Assembly (NCBI RefSeq): GCF_034651555.1
Contig: NZ_JAYEEQ010000006.1
Span: forward strand, 62,001 to 126,000
Length of the DNA: 64,000 nucleotides
DNA from: Aurantibrevibacter litoralis
Lineage (GTDB): Bacteria; Bacteroidota; Bacteroidia; Flavobacteriales; Flavobacteriaceae
Direction: 5' to 3'
Numbering within the stretch: the stretch's first letter is position 1; every line of letters begins with the position of its first letter. The notes under the pieces were generated by a model. It searched no databases and was not told the DNA's origin. It saw only the letters and a list, made by a program, of their open reading frames with translations. Made by a program: the position numbers and the translations under genes. Shown here piece after piece: positions 1-8,488 of this stretch.

Positions 1-749
1 TTGCCACACTGCAATTGGTTATGGAAGCCTGTGCGAAAAATAATATTCCCGTGATCGTTCTGGACCGCCCCAACCCGAACGCTCATTATATAGACGGTCC
101 TATGATGGAAAAAGAACATGCGGGATTTCTAGGTATGACTCCGATTCCGTTGGTATATGGAATGACAATTGGTGAATATGCCCAAATGGTTAATGGAGAA
201 GGCTGGCTTACTGGAGCCAAAAAGGCAGCACTTACGGTTATTCCCCTGCTTCACTACAGCCATACCTCGGAATACACGATCCCCATTAGACCTTCGCCCA
301 ATTTGCCCAACGATACCGCCATAAATCTATACCCCAGTTTAGGTCTTTTTGAAGGCACTAATGTAAATGCAGGTCGCGGTACCAATTTTCAGTTTCAACG
401 TTATGGGGCTCCTTTTATGGATGCCACGCAATACGATTTTAGCTATACCCCCACGCCGCAATTTGGAGCTCAAAACCCGAAACACAAAGAAGTGCTTTGC
501 TATGGCCGAGACCTCTCCAATACACCAAAAATGAACAAAGTAGATTTGCAATGGCTCATAGATGCCTACAACAACACGGCATCTAAAGATCAATTTTTTC
601 TTACCGAAGGGTTTACAAAACATGCCGGTACCGCAACCTTGCAACAACAGATTATAAACGGGCTCTCTGCCGAGGAAATTAGGGAAACCTGGCAAAAGGA
701 TATTGCCGATTTTAAAGCGATCCGAGCTCGGTATTTGATATACGATTAA
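1..749 (+). CDS. DUF1343 (NamZ-like exo-beta-N-acetylmuramidase) protein, 3' part
   Basis: The frame is open to the left edge, so the N-terminus lies outside the window; about 248 codons are present and end at TAA 747-749. The visible part carries DUF1343 hallmarks: an IPVIVLDRPNP segment, a GPMM motif, an IPLVYGMTIGEYA stretch and a C-terminal region with FTKHAGT and a closing IRARYLIY. Characterised DUF1343 members (NamZ) remove terminal N-acetylmuramic acid from peptidoglycan fragments, so a role in cell-wall recycling is likely but inferred. It is convergent with the minus-strand gene at 1055-1912, and a hairpin repeat lies between them. Confidence 0.85.
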   Translation, partial: ATLQLVMEACAKNNIPVIVLDRPNPNAHYIDGPMMEKEHAGFLGMTPIPLVYGMTIGEYAQMVNGEGWLTGAKKAALTVIPLLHYSHTSEYTIPIRPSPNLPNDTAINLYPSLGLFEGTNVNAGRGTNFQFQRYGAPFMDATQYDFSYTPTPQFGAQNPKHKEVLCYGRDLSNTPKMNKVDLQWLIDAYNNTASKDQFFLTEGFTKHAGTATLQQQIINGLSAEEIRETWQKDIADFKAIRARYLIYD

Positions 750-822
750 TTTTACTTTTATTGGAAACCAAATAAGGTTGGCCTGATGTATTGATGGTTA
801 GTATTTTTTATTTGCGTTAAGG

Positions 823-1000
823 AATAAAAAATTTCTTGAAACTGACTATCCCCGAGGCAAGCCATAGGGGTTTTTCGCCAGTTTCATTTTGGCCTTTGGA
901 CCAAAAACCGAAATTTTGTATTTTACCTCACCCGGAACTGCAAAAAGGCAGTTCCGACCTCTCCAAAGGAGAGATAAATAGGAAAACCTGACCCTTGTGG
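823..1000 (+). repeat. Dispersed multi-hairpin repeat, copy 1
   Basis: About 170 bp match the elements near 9024, 13202 and 50395. The left boundary AAAAAATTTCTTGAAACTG is shared with the other copies. The internal hairpins are the GAAACTG/CAGTTTC pair, the TTTTGG...CCAAAA stem (one mismatch here), GGAACTGC/GCAGTTCC, and a weakened CTCTCC/GGAGAG. Homology fades after about 990, so the right end is degenerate. It fills most of the 305-nt convergent gap between the DUF1343 gene and the hydroxylase gene. Confidence 0.85.
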
Positions 1001-1054
1001 TAGCGCCCAACAAAGGAATGGCTTGCAAAACGGAAAAAATTGGAATGAATCTTT

Positions 1055-1912
1055 TTAAGATGCTGATGCGCTGTTTTTTTTGGCCGGATTGCCTTTCGGA
1101 GGTTTGTATCTTGTAAAAGGGATTTTTAGCAACGCGCCCAAATGCGCATTTTTAGCTGCATCGGGATAGGTGTCTACGCCATAGACGATTTCGGCGTTGG
1201 GCAGTTTGGAAAAAGTGCCGAAAAAGCGATCCCAAAGTGAAAATATATTGCCATAATTGGTGTCGGTGTATGGCAGCACAAAGTGATGGTGTACTTTGTG
1301 CATATCGGGAGAAACAAAGACCCAACTTAACGCGTTATCTACCTTTTTTGGCAAGGCAATATTGGCATGGTTAAACTGTGAAAAAAGCACCGAAAGTGCC
1401 TGATACAACATAATGACCCCTACCGGGGCACCGACTACCAAAACGCCCAAGCATGTAAAAACAAACCGAATAACACTTTCGCCCGGATGGTGCCTATTGG
1501 CCGTGGTTGTATCTACTTCATGGTCGGTGTGATGAATGAGGTGAAACCCCCAAAGTACTTTAATTTTATGTTGTACCCAATGCGCCAACCAAGCCGCAAT
1601 AAAATCGAGAAGAAGTACACCTAGAAGTACCTGGCCCCACAAAGGCCAATGCGCCAACTGAGGCAAAATTCCGATACCGTGGGTAAGCGCCCAATCGCTT
1701 GTTGCTAGTAAAAGAAAGGCCAATACAAAATTAATGAGGACCGTGGTGAGCGTAAAAAAGATATTAACGCCTGCGTGTTTTACTTTGTGGTACTTGAATT
1801 TAAATAAGGGCGCAGCATATTCCAGCAACCAAAAAAAAGTGATACCCAATACTAAAATGAGGCTTCTGTGTGTAGCGGGAATTGTTTCGAAATACGTAAG
1901 AATCGTTTGCAT
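1055..1912 (-). CDS. Sterol desaturase / fatty acid hydroxylase family membrane protein
   Basis: A 285-residue integral membrane protein of the fatty acid hydroxylase (PF04116) superfamily, which uses a His-coordinated di-iron centre to hydroxylate or desaturate lipids. Hydrophobic segments lie at about 17-36, 50-71, 93-110 and 149-175. The histidine boxes are visible: HWVQH at 111-115, HLIHH at 124-128, HH at 141-142 and HKVHHH at 205-210. The SLWDRFFGTF block after the last box is typical. The substrate cannot be read from sequence; hopanoid, carotenoid or sphingolipid-type lipids are possible. The ATG at 1912 follows no obvious promoter motif. The neighbour at 2008-2499 is on the same strand, about 95 nt upstream. 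Confidence 0.85.
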   Translation of the reverse strand: MQTILTYFETIPATHRSLILVLGITFFWLLEYAAPLFKFKYHKVKHAGVNIFFTLTTVLINFVLAFLLLATSDWALTHGIGILPQLAHWPLWGQVLLGVLLLDFIAAWLAHWVQHKIKVLWGFHLIHHTDHEVDTTTANRHHPGESVIRFVFTCLGVLVVGAPVGVIMLYQALSVLFSQFNHANIALPKKVDNALSWVFVSPDMHKVHHHFVLPYTDTNYGNIFSLWDRFFGTFSKLPNAEIVYGVDTYPDAAKNAHLGALLKIPFTRYKPPKGNPAKKNSASAS

Positions 1913-2007
1913 GGTATTAAAATAGTAAATTTATGCCTTGACGCCCTCGCAAAAAATAAGCAATGCCATAACGATTTGGAATATACGCTGTTTGGTAATA
2001 GAATTTG

Positions 2008-2499
2008 TTATTTGAAATGCTTTTTCATGGCTTCCACAATGCGGTAGGCAGCGGGACAAATGGCTACGTTTTTTAGTGTTAAATGGCCAATTTGATGAAA
2101 TTTTTTTCGGTCGGTATGCGGAAACTCTCTGCACGCCTTAGGGCGCACTTCATAAATGCTGCAATAGTTATCCGCATTTAAAAAAGTACAGGGCACTGCC
2201 TGTAGCACATAATCCTGATCTTCGTCAATTTTTAAGAATTGATTTATAAATTTTTGAGGTTTTAACCTTAAAAACTTTGCAATTCGCGTGATATCGCCCT
2301 TGGTAAACAAGGGGCCTGTGGTCTTGCAACAATTGGCGCAGCCGAGACAGTCGGTTATTGCAAATTCTGCCGCGTGCAACTGCTGCATGGTAACATCTAA
2401 ATCTTTCGGAGGTTTCTTTTTTAATCGCTTAAAAAAAATGTTGTTTTCCTTGTGTTTCTCTTTGGCCATCGCCGGAAGCTGCCCTATTTCTTGTTCCAT
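2008..2499 (-). CDS. YkgJ-type CxxCxxCC (zinc/iron-chelating) protein
   Basis: A 163-residue cytosolic protein with the family signature CLGCANCC at residues 51-58 (Cys51, 54, 57, 58). Further cysteines follow in the VPCTFLNADNYCSIYEVRPKAC block and near the C-terminus, matching the YkgJ/PF03692 layout. The family is thought to bind a metal ion; its biological role is not established. A short Lys-rich segment (about 24-31) precedes the domain. It is divergent from the methyltransferase gene at 2586, the two starts being under 90 nt apart, so they may share a control region. Confidence 0.85.
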   Translation of the reverse strand: MEQEIGQLPAMAKEKHKENNIFFKRLKKKPPKDLDVTMQQLHAAEFAITDCLGCANCCKTTGPLFTKGDITRIAKFLRLKPQKFINQFLKIDEDQDYVLQAVPCTFLNADNYCSIYEVRPKACREFPHTDRKKFHQIGHLTLKNVAICPAAYRIVEAMKKHFK

Positions 2500-2585
2500 C
2501 GCTACTGTTTTAACCCAAAAAAATAGCCTACTTTTATACCTTGTTAAAAAATAGGTATTTTGCCTTTCAACTACAAATATACACT

Positions 2586-3296
2586 GTGAACGACGTTATC
2601 GGAAACGCCTTGTTAGATTATCAATCGGGAAATTACACAGAAGACATTCTCACCCGTTCTTCACTCGATGAAGAAGATCGTATTCCCCTACCCTATCTCT
2701 TTCGGAAGTATACAGAAATGCCGGAGCTAGAGCAAAAGGCATTACAACTTTGCCGGGGTACCGTGCTCGATATTGGTTGTGGTGCCGGAAGCCACAGCCT
2801 GTACCTGCAGCAAAAAGGTTTTGATGTTACCGCCTTAGACCAGTCGCCGGGAGCTATTGCTGTCTGTAGATTAAGAGGTATAGAACAGACATTGCAGCGC
2901 ACTATCTACGATGTTTGCGACGCTAAATTTGATACCCTGCTTATGCTAATGAATGGCATAGGAATTGCGGGTACGTTACAAGAACTAGACCCCTTTTTTG
3001 GGCATTTAAAATCACTAATGGCTTACGATGGACAAATTTTACTAGATTCTACAGATATTATTTATATGTTTGATGAAGATGTGGATGGGGGTCACTGGAT
3101 TCCTGACGCTGAAAATTACTATGGGGAAGTCGAGTTTAGTGCGATGTACAAAGGCAAGAAAAGTACAGCATTTCCGTGGTTGTATGTGGATTATAATACG
3201 CTGCAAAGGGCAGCAAATGCTAATAATTTAACATGTGAACTTGTAAGTGAGGGCTCGCATTACGACTATTTGGCAAGACTTAAGGTATTGGCATAA
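2586..3296 (+). CDS. Class I SAM-dependent methyltransferase
   Basis: A 236-residue Rossmann-fold methyltransferase when started at the GTG at 2586 (VNDVIGNALLDYQSG); an in-frame TTG at 2541 would add 15 residues that look non-conserved and cross the divergent control region. Motif I, LDIGCGAG, is at residues 61-68 and binds S-adenosylmethionine; the following FDVTALDQSPGA supplies the acidic residue for the ribose hydroxyls. A TLLMLMNGIG segment fits motif IV and a DGQILLDSTD segment fits post-motif III. The substrate is unknown. The gene is monocistronic, with a lipoprotein gene beginning about 140 nt downstream. Confidence 0.8.
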   Translation: MNDVIGNALLDYQSGNYTEDILTRSSLDEEDRIPLPYLFRKYTEMPELEQKALQLCRGTVLDIGCGAGSHSLYLQQKGFDVTALDQSPGAIAVCRLRGIEQTLQRTIYDVCDAKFDTLLMLMNGIGIAGTLQELDPFFGHLKSLMAYDGQILLDSTDIIYMFDEDVDGGHWIPDAENYYGEVEFSAMYKGKKSTAFPWLYVDYNTLQRAANANNLTCELVSEGSHYDYLARLKVLA

Positions 3297-3436
3297 TACA
3301 GGCGATTTTTTACCGTTTACGTTCCTAAAGCCAACTAAAGCACCGTACTAATTCTCTTGGGAGTTATGCATTTAATTTTGCTGCATCGTATGATAAGCAA
3401 TAACAAGGCAGATTTGATGAATTTAAAAAAAGATCT

Positions 3437-4246
3437 ATGAAAAGATATCATTTGCTCATGACTGCAACCCTGCTCATTTTGATGAGTTTGGGTTGTTCGG
3501 ATGGCGGCAACGATGGTGACAGTAGCAACCCCACACCCACCGTTAACAAAGCAGCCAATCTAAGAGCCACGGGAGCTTCGGCCAACGACATTCTCTCTAA
3601 TACCAATTTTACCAAATTGCAAATAGAAATAGGCTATGTCACCGGATTTAGACCCACCGATAGTGCTATAGAAGATTTTGTAGCATTCCTAAGAAAACAT
3701 ACATTTAAAAATGATATTGAGGTCTTGTTTAACGAATTACCTTCACCGGGAAAATCGGTACTCACCTTACAGGAGATAGCCGACCTCGAAACCGAAAACA
3801 GAACGGCCTACAACAACGGACAAACTCTTGCCGTTTATATTTATTTTGCCGATGCTCCTTCTGATGGAGATGATGAGGAATCGAACAAAGTTACCCTTGG
3901 TGCCGTGTACCGCAACACCTCTATGGTCATCTATGAACGAACGATACGCAGATTGGCTGCCCGCAGTTTTGCCATCAGTAATTCGGATGCAGAAACGGCG
4001 ACCTTAAACCATGAGTTTGGCCATCTTTTCGGATTGGTAAATTTAGGCACGGTTGCCATAAATGACCATGAAGATCCGGAAGCAGCCAACCATTGTATTG
4101 TGGACGGATGTCTTATGCGGGCAGAACTGCGCTTTGGAGCCGGCTTCGCCAAATTCATGGAAAGCAGAAGTGCCAAGGGCTTGGCCGTTATCCCCGAATT
4201 AGACCCTGAATGCGTGCTAGATTTGCAAGGAAATGGTGGGCGGTGA
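3437..4246 (+). CDS. Lipoprotein zinc metalloprotease
   Basis: A 269-residue exported lipoprotein. Residues 1-19 form a signal peptide ending in the lipobox LMSLGC (lipidated Cys20), followed by a Ser/Gly/Asp-rich tether. The catalytic motif HEFGH is at 192-196 in the context HEFGHLFGLVN. The metzincin third ligand is therefore Asn in the usual spacing, but a later NDHED histidine and a NHCIVDGCLM block (candidate Met-turn) resemble the Bacteroidota membrane-metalloprotease family, where the third ligand is downstream. It probably acts on extracytoplasmic protein; the target is unknown. The gene ends just before a heptamer repeat array, convergent with queE. Confidence 0.8.
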   Translation: MKRYHLLMTATLLILMSLGCSDGGNDGDSSNPTPTVNKAANLRATGASANDILSNTNFTKLQIEIGYVTGFRPTDSAIEDFVAFLRKHTFKNDIEVLFNELPSPGKSVLTLQEIADLETENRTAYNNGQTLAVYIYFADAPSDGDDEESNKVTLGAVYRNTSMVIYERTIRRLAARSFAISNSDAETATLNHEFGHLFGLVNLGTVAINDHEDPEAANHCIVDGCLMRAELRFGAGFAKFMESRSAKGLAVIPELDPECVLDLQGNGGR

Positions 4247-4250
4247 TTTT

Positions 4251-4320
4251 AGTTGTCGGTTGATGGTTGATGGTTGATGGTTGTTCGTTGATCGTTGATC
4301 GTTGTTGGTTGATCGTTGAT
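4251..4320 (+). repeat. Heptanucleotide tandem array A (GGTTGAT/CGTTGAT type)
   Basis: Ten consecutive 7-nt units in strict register, consensus (G/C)GTTG(A/T)T. The last four bases before the metalloprotease stop region are not part of it. The array fills much of the convergent gap between the metalloprotease gene and queE. Similar heptamer arrays occur at 13097-13152, 17469-17517, 49687-49721 and 58483-58559. Confidence 0.9.
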
Positions 4321-4404
4321 CGTAAGTTGTTTTTGCGTTTATACTTCTAGGAAACAAGGACAACAGCACACCTGAGACTATCAAACTGCAACTTTAGCCC
4401 CCTT

Positions 4405-5037
4405 TTACGGAATATTCAAGTATTTGTGAGTCTGTAGGGACACTTTCCACCTGGGATTTTTCATCACATAATCTACAATCCAAGGAATTACTTTTTCGCG
4501 CACACTCCATTCCGGTTGCAAATAAAGGATACAGTGTGATTCTACGTTAGCCGCTTGTTCTTCGGCAAAAACAAAGTCGTGCTTATTAAAAATAATCATT
4601 TTCAATTCATGGGCTTCACGATAAATGTTGCCTACGGGAAGTTTATTTTTTTTGGGAGAAAGACATATCCAATCCCAAGTACCCGTTAGCGGGTACGCGC
4701 CGGAGGTTTCAATATGAGTTTGTACATTTCGTTGCTTTAAGGCTGCCGTTAACGGACCCATATCCCAAGTTAAGGGTTCACCGCCAGTAATCACAATAGT
4801 GTCCGAATATTTTGTAGCATTTTCTACAACAGTGGTTATGGCTGTTGGCGGATGCGTTTCTGCATTCCAGCTTTCCTTTACATCGCACCAATGGCACCCC
4901 ACATCGCAGCCCCCTACTCTAATAAAATAAGCAGCCGTACCTTTGTGAAAACCTTCACCTTGAATGGTATAAAACCCCTCCATTAATGGAAGCATTTCAC
5001 CGCTAGCTACTAGCTCTTCTACTTCTTCTTTACGCAT
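4405..5037 (-). CDS. queE: 7-carboxy-7-deazaguanine synthase QueE
   Basis: A 210-residue radical SAM enzyme of the queuosine pathway that converts 6-carboxytetrahydropterin to 7-carboxy-7-deazaguanine. The iron-sulfur ligands are Cys44, Cys48 and Cys51 in GGCDVGCHWCD, the Cx3Cx2C cluster motif. The substrate-binding EGFYTIQGEG stretch lies at 20-29, and TGGEP follows. The start at 5037 (MRKEEVEELV) is preferred over an ATG at 5061, because a TATCTTTG -7 promoter element lies between them at 5042-5049 and would exclude the longer form. No other queuosine genes are adjacent. Confidence 0.93.
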   Translation of the reverse strand: MRKEEVEELVASGEMLPLMEGFYTIQGEGFHKGTAAYFIRVGGCDVGCHWCDVKESWNAETHPPTAITTVVENATKYSDTIVITGGEPLTWDMGPLTAALKQRNVQTHIETSGAYPLTGTWDWICLSPKKNKLPVGNIYREAHELKMIIFNKHDFVFAEEQAANVESHCILYLQPEWSVREKVIPWIVDYVMKNPRWKVSLQTHKYLNIP

Positions 5038-5041
5038 TAGG

Positions 5042-5049
5042 CAAAGATA
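5042..5049 (-). promoter_or_regulatory. Candidate -7 promoter element of queE
   Basis: On the minus strand this reads TATCTTTG, a match to the Bacteroidota -7 consensus TAnnTTTG. It ends 4 nt before the preferred queE ATG (5037), so the transcript would be leaderless or nearly so. A TTG lies 23 nt upstream, longer than the usual 19-nt spacing. Confidence 0.55.
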
Positions 5050-5290
5050 GAAAAAAGCCATCTGTTATCTCACAATGCACATAGTGTTTAATAAGGCATC
5101 CTGCAAAAGCATGCCTAATGCGAATTGTATTAACGTTGTTTCCCATTTCTGTTTTTGGCAGGAGCACGAATACCACTCAATTAATTTCAAATCGTTAGAT
5201 CAAAAAAGGCTCGATGCGGCGACTCAAATTGCGTATTCATTTTTTTTGTTGATTAAAATTACCCTATTTTTATCAAAAAAAATAAAGCAC

Positions 5291-6805
5291 ATGAGCACTA
5301 AAGATGCTTTCTTTGCCCATATTGAGGAAGGCTATAGCACAAAAGGCGATTTTATTACCATGGGTGCCGGTATTTTAGACGGTGAAACCATAACCAATGC
5401 CCATGTAAAAATTCCGTTAAAAACCCTAAACCGCCATGGCCTCATAGCCGGTGCAACGGGAACGGGAAAAACAAAAACCTTGCAAGTTATTGCGGAAAAC
5501 CTTTCTGATAAAGGAATCCCTGTGTTACTGATGGATTTAAAGGGCGACCTCAGTGGTTTGGCCTTGCCCGGATCATCCAATGCCCATATTGAAACGCGCC
5601 ACGAACGCATTGGTCTTGCTTTTGAACCTAAAGGCTTTCCTGTTGAAATATTATCGCTGTCCGAACAAGATGGCGTAAAACTAAGGGCTACCGTATCCGA
5701 GTTTGGCCCTGTCCTTTTTTCTAGAATCCTGGACCTTTCACCTGCACAAGAGGGTATAGTTGCCGTTATTTTTAAGTATTGCGATGATAAAAAACTACCC
5801 TTATTAGATCTTAAAGATTTTAGAAAAGTATTGCAGTATAGTACTGAAGCGGGCAAAGCAGAATTTGAAAAAAGTTATGGTAGAATTAACACCAACTCGG
5901 CCGGTACCATTCTTAGAAAAATTATAGAACTGGAATCTCAGGGAGCGGAGTTGTTTTTTGGAGAAAGATCGTTTGAGGTGGATGATTTGTTGCGAACAGA
6001 TACCCATGGAAAGGGGTATATTCATATTTTAAGATTGACAGATATACAGGATCGCCCAAAGCTTTTTTCGACCTTTATGTTGAGTTTGTTAGCTGAGATT
6101 TATTCGAACTTTCCCGAACAGGGCGATAGCGATAAGCCGAAACTTGTTTTGTTTATAGATGAAGCACACTTAATTTTTAACGAGGCCTCTAAGGCCTTAC
6201 TCAATCAAATAGAAAGCATTGTAAAATTAATCCGTTCCAAAGGCGTGGGACTATTTTTCGTAACCCAAAACCCCACCGATGTGCCAGATGCGGTTTTAGC
6301 GCAATTAGGCTTAAAAGTACAACATGCCTTAAGGGCGTTTACGGCAAAAGACAGAAAAGCGATTAAATTGGCAGCAGAAAACTACCCCACTTCGCCTTTT
6401 TATAATACCAGTGAAATTTTAACCGCCTTAGGTACAGGAGAAGCATTGATCTCGGCCTTAGATGAAAAGGGAAGACCCACGCCATTGGCAGCCACCCTAC
6501 TAAGAGCACCTATGAGCAGAATGGACACGCTGACAGCTAACGAACTAAGTGGCGTCATACATCAATCTAAACTCATTACGAAATACAATGAGGCCATAGA
6601 CAGGGAAAGTGCATACGAAATCTTAAATGCGAAAATAGAACGTTTGGAAGAAGAGCAAGAAAGACAAAAAAACACATCGTCTCCCAGAACCACCACAAGA
6701 ACACGGCGAAGCACAGCGGCCAACCCCGTTGTAAAAGTGTTAACCAGTGCCACCTTTATTCGGGGTGTGCTTGGTGTACTTAATAAAATGATAAAAAATC
6801 GTTGA
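5291..6805 (+). CDS. HerA-like DUF853 family ATPase
   Basis: A 504-residue P-loop ATPase of the DUF853/HerA-FtsK superfamily. The Walker A motif GATGTGKT is at 54-61; a Walker B LVLFIDEAH follows in mid-protein, and LFFVTQNPTD resembles the sensor segment. A C-terminal region of charged, probably coiled sequence (EEEQERQK) and a basic tail precede the stop. The start at 5291 (MSTKDAFFAHI) is chosen because the family begins here; upstream in-frame codons to 5075 look non-coding. HerA-like proteins are ring ATPases that move DNA or unfold substrates. The cellular role of DUF853 is not settled, and no nuclease partner (NurA-like) is adjacent. Confidence 0.88.
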   Translation: MSTKDAFFAHIEEGYSTKGDFITMGAGILDGETITNAHVKIPLKTLNRHGLIAGATGTGKTKTLQVIAENLSDKGIPVLLMDLKGDLSGLALPGSSNAHIETRHERIGLAFEPKGFPVEILSLSEQDGVKLRATVSEFGPVLFSRILDLSPAQEGIVAVIFKYCDDKKLPLLDLKDFRKVLQYSTEAGKAEFEKSYGRINTNSAGTILRKIIELESQGAELFFGERSFEVDDLLRTDTHGKGYIHILRLTDIQDRPKLFSTFMLSLLAEIYSNFPEQGDSDKPKLVLFIDEAHLIFNEASKALLNQIESIVKLIRSKGVGLFFVTQNPTDVPDAVLAQLGLKVQHALRAFTAKDRKAIKLAAENYPTSPFYNTSEILTALGTGEALISALDEKGRPTPLAATLLRAPMSRMDTLTANELSGVIHQSKLITKYNEAIDRESAYEILNAKIERLEEEQERQKNTSSPRTTTRTRRSTAANPVVKVLTSATFIRGVLGVLNKMIKNR

Positions 6806-6983
6806 TTCCTTTTTAGTCTCGCACAAAAGAATGATTCCTTGGATGCGCTGTATGTCCGCTTAAAAACAGTAACTATAAACACATGAAACGCCCATGTATA
6901 ACTAGTACACACAGGAGTATGATTATCGTAGGGCGTTCCATGAGACCGCTCAAAAGCAATAAAAACAAACACATAAACTAAAA

Positions 6984-7538
6984 ATGAAGCAACATATTCG
7001 TTGGTCCATCATGTTTGCCTTGGCGACGTGCTTTATACAGTGTAAGTCCGAAAACAATCAGCAATTTTTGATTACAGCGGACTCTGTAGGGAAAATAAGT
7101 CGATCTTCGGCTTTTTCAGATTTAGAAACCCTTTTTGCTTCCGATTCCTTGGTCAAGGACACAACGCGCATAACCTTAGGTGCCAATACATCTAAAGTAA
7201 GCGTCTACGAAAAAGGGGGGCGTCATTTGCTGACGCTAACACCAAGTACAGATAGCATTCCTAAGGTGGAAAACATTCGCATCTTTGATCCGCGTTATAA
7301 AACAGAGAAAGGGGTTGGTCTTCACAGCACGTTTAAGGACATTAAGACCCATTACAACATAAAAAAAATTGTAACTGCTTTAAATAATGTGGTCGTCTTT
7401 GTAAAAGGAAGCGATGTGTATTTTACGATAGACAAGCAAGAACTACCAGCTAGTCTTCGTTATGCCAGTAGTGTGACTATTGAAGAAGTGCAAATTCCTG
7501 ATGCAGCAAAAATTAAATACCTTATGGTTGGGTGGTAG
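6984..7538 (+). CDS. Hypothetical lipoprotein
   Basis: A 184-residue protein with an N-terminal signal peptide and a probable lipobox ending at Cys20 (CFIQC). The rest is a mixed alpha/beta soluble domain without a motif I recognise; it contains PRYKTEKGVGLHSTFKDI, which recalls the small periplasmic domains with a GVGVGSSFAEI-like signature found in Bacteroidota. It lies about 180 nt after the DUF853 gene and about 95 nt before the hydrolase gene on the same strand, so cotranscription with the hydrolase is possible. Function unknown. Confidence 0.7.
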   Translation: MKQHIRWSIMFALATCFIQCKSENNQQFLITADSVGKISRSSAFSDLETLFASDSLVKDTTRITLGANTSKVSVYEKGGRHLLTLTPSTDSIPKVENIRIFDPRYKTEKGVGLHSTFKDIKTHYNIKKIVTALNNVVVFVKGSDVYFTIDKQELPASLRYASSVTIEEVQIPDAAKIKYLMVGW

Positions 7539-7633
7539 CCATAACCATAGAACGGTGCAACATGGTGCAGATAAAATTCTTGTAACGCTATTGCGGTTAT
7601 ACGGAGTAACTCTTGCGGCTTATTCTTTTTTCA

Positions 7634-8473
7634 ATGAAAAATACATTACAAAAAGTACTGCCATTAGCTTACGGGGCTTATTTTAACAGTTTGTCTTTAA
7701 TTTCGCCCGATCTTGCGGTGCAAAAAGCGTTTCGGCTATATAGTTCACCGCGAAAAGGAAGGGTGTTACCCCAACAAGCTAAATACCTAAACGAGGCGAA
7801 AGATAAGCTCGTAGAAATAGAAGGATTACACATCCAAACCTATCAATGGTTCGGGGCTAAAGAAACGGTATTATTACTGCATGGATGGGAAAGTAATGTG
7901 TTTCGATGGCGAAATCTCATCGGCATATTACAAGAAGCCGGCTACCGCATTATCGCCTTTGATGCCCCCGGACATGGATACTCGTCCGGTAGCATGTTGC
8001 ATGTGCCTTTGTATGCGCAGTGCCTGCAGCACCTTATTCCACTTTATGATCCATCGTATATCATTGGACATTCTATGGGAGGTATGACAGCACTGTATCA
8101 CCAATATTTGGAACCGAAAAATAGGTTAGAAAAAATAGTGGCGCTTGGAGCGCCCTCAGAACTTACGGATATCATGAAACACTATCAAAATTTACTTCAA
8201 TTCAACAACAAGGTCTATAATGGCTTAGATGCTTATTTTTTGAGAAAATTTAATTTCAGATTTTCAGATTTTTCCACCTCTAAATTTGTCAAAAATAATA
8301 CGAAGCCGGGCTTATTGGTTCATGATAGAGAAGATACTATTGCTCCGTTTCGCGCGTCGGAAAAAGTGCATGCCCATTGGAAAAGTAGTGTTTTAATTCC
8401 TACTCGGGGTTTGGGGCATTCCTTGCATCAGATAGAAATTAACCGACAAATCGTCGATTTTTTGAAAAGGTAG
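7634..8473 (+). CDS. Alpha/beta hydrolase
   Basis: A 279-residue alpha/beta hydrolase fold enzyme. The oxyanion-hole region LLLHGWESN lies near 80-88, the nucleophile elbow GHSMGG has Ser147, an acidic residue is present in LLVHDREDTIAPF, and the catalytic His is in GLGHSLHQ near the C-terminus. The start at ATG 7634 is preferred over an in-frame TTG at 7613. No signal peptide is evident. The substrate is probably an ester or similar acyl compound but cannot be named. The gene ends just before the pseudogene region. Confidence 0.87.
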   Translation: MKNTLQKVLPLAYGAYFNSLSLISPDLAVQKAFRLYSSPRKGRVLPQQAKYLNEAKDKLVEIEGLHIQTYQWFGAKETVLLLHGWESNVFRWRNLIGILQEAGYRIIAFDAPGHGYSSGSMLHVPLYAQCLQHLIPLYDPSYIIGHSMGGMTALYHQYLEPKNRLEKIVALGAPSELTDIMKHYQNLLQFNNKVYNGLDAYFLRKFNFRFSDFSTSKFVKNNTKPGLLVHDREDTIAPFRASEKVHAHWKSSVLIPTRGLGHSLHQIEINRQIVDFLKR

Positions 8474-8488
8474 GAAGGTACGGTTTTC

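Noticed and set aside
4251..4320. Possible CRISPR array
   Set aside because: The units are 7 nt with no spacers, so it is a tandem heptamer array.
5075..5290. 72-residue N-terminal extension of the DUF853 protein
   Set aside because: The composition is unlike the family and the conserved N-terminus begins at 5291.
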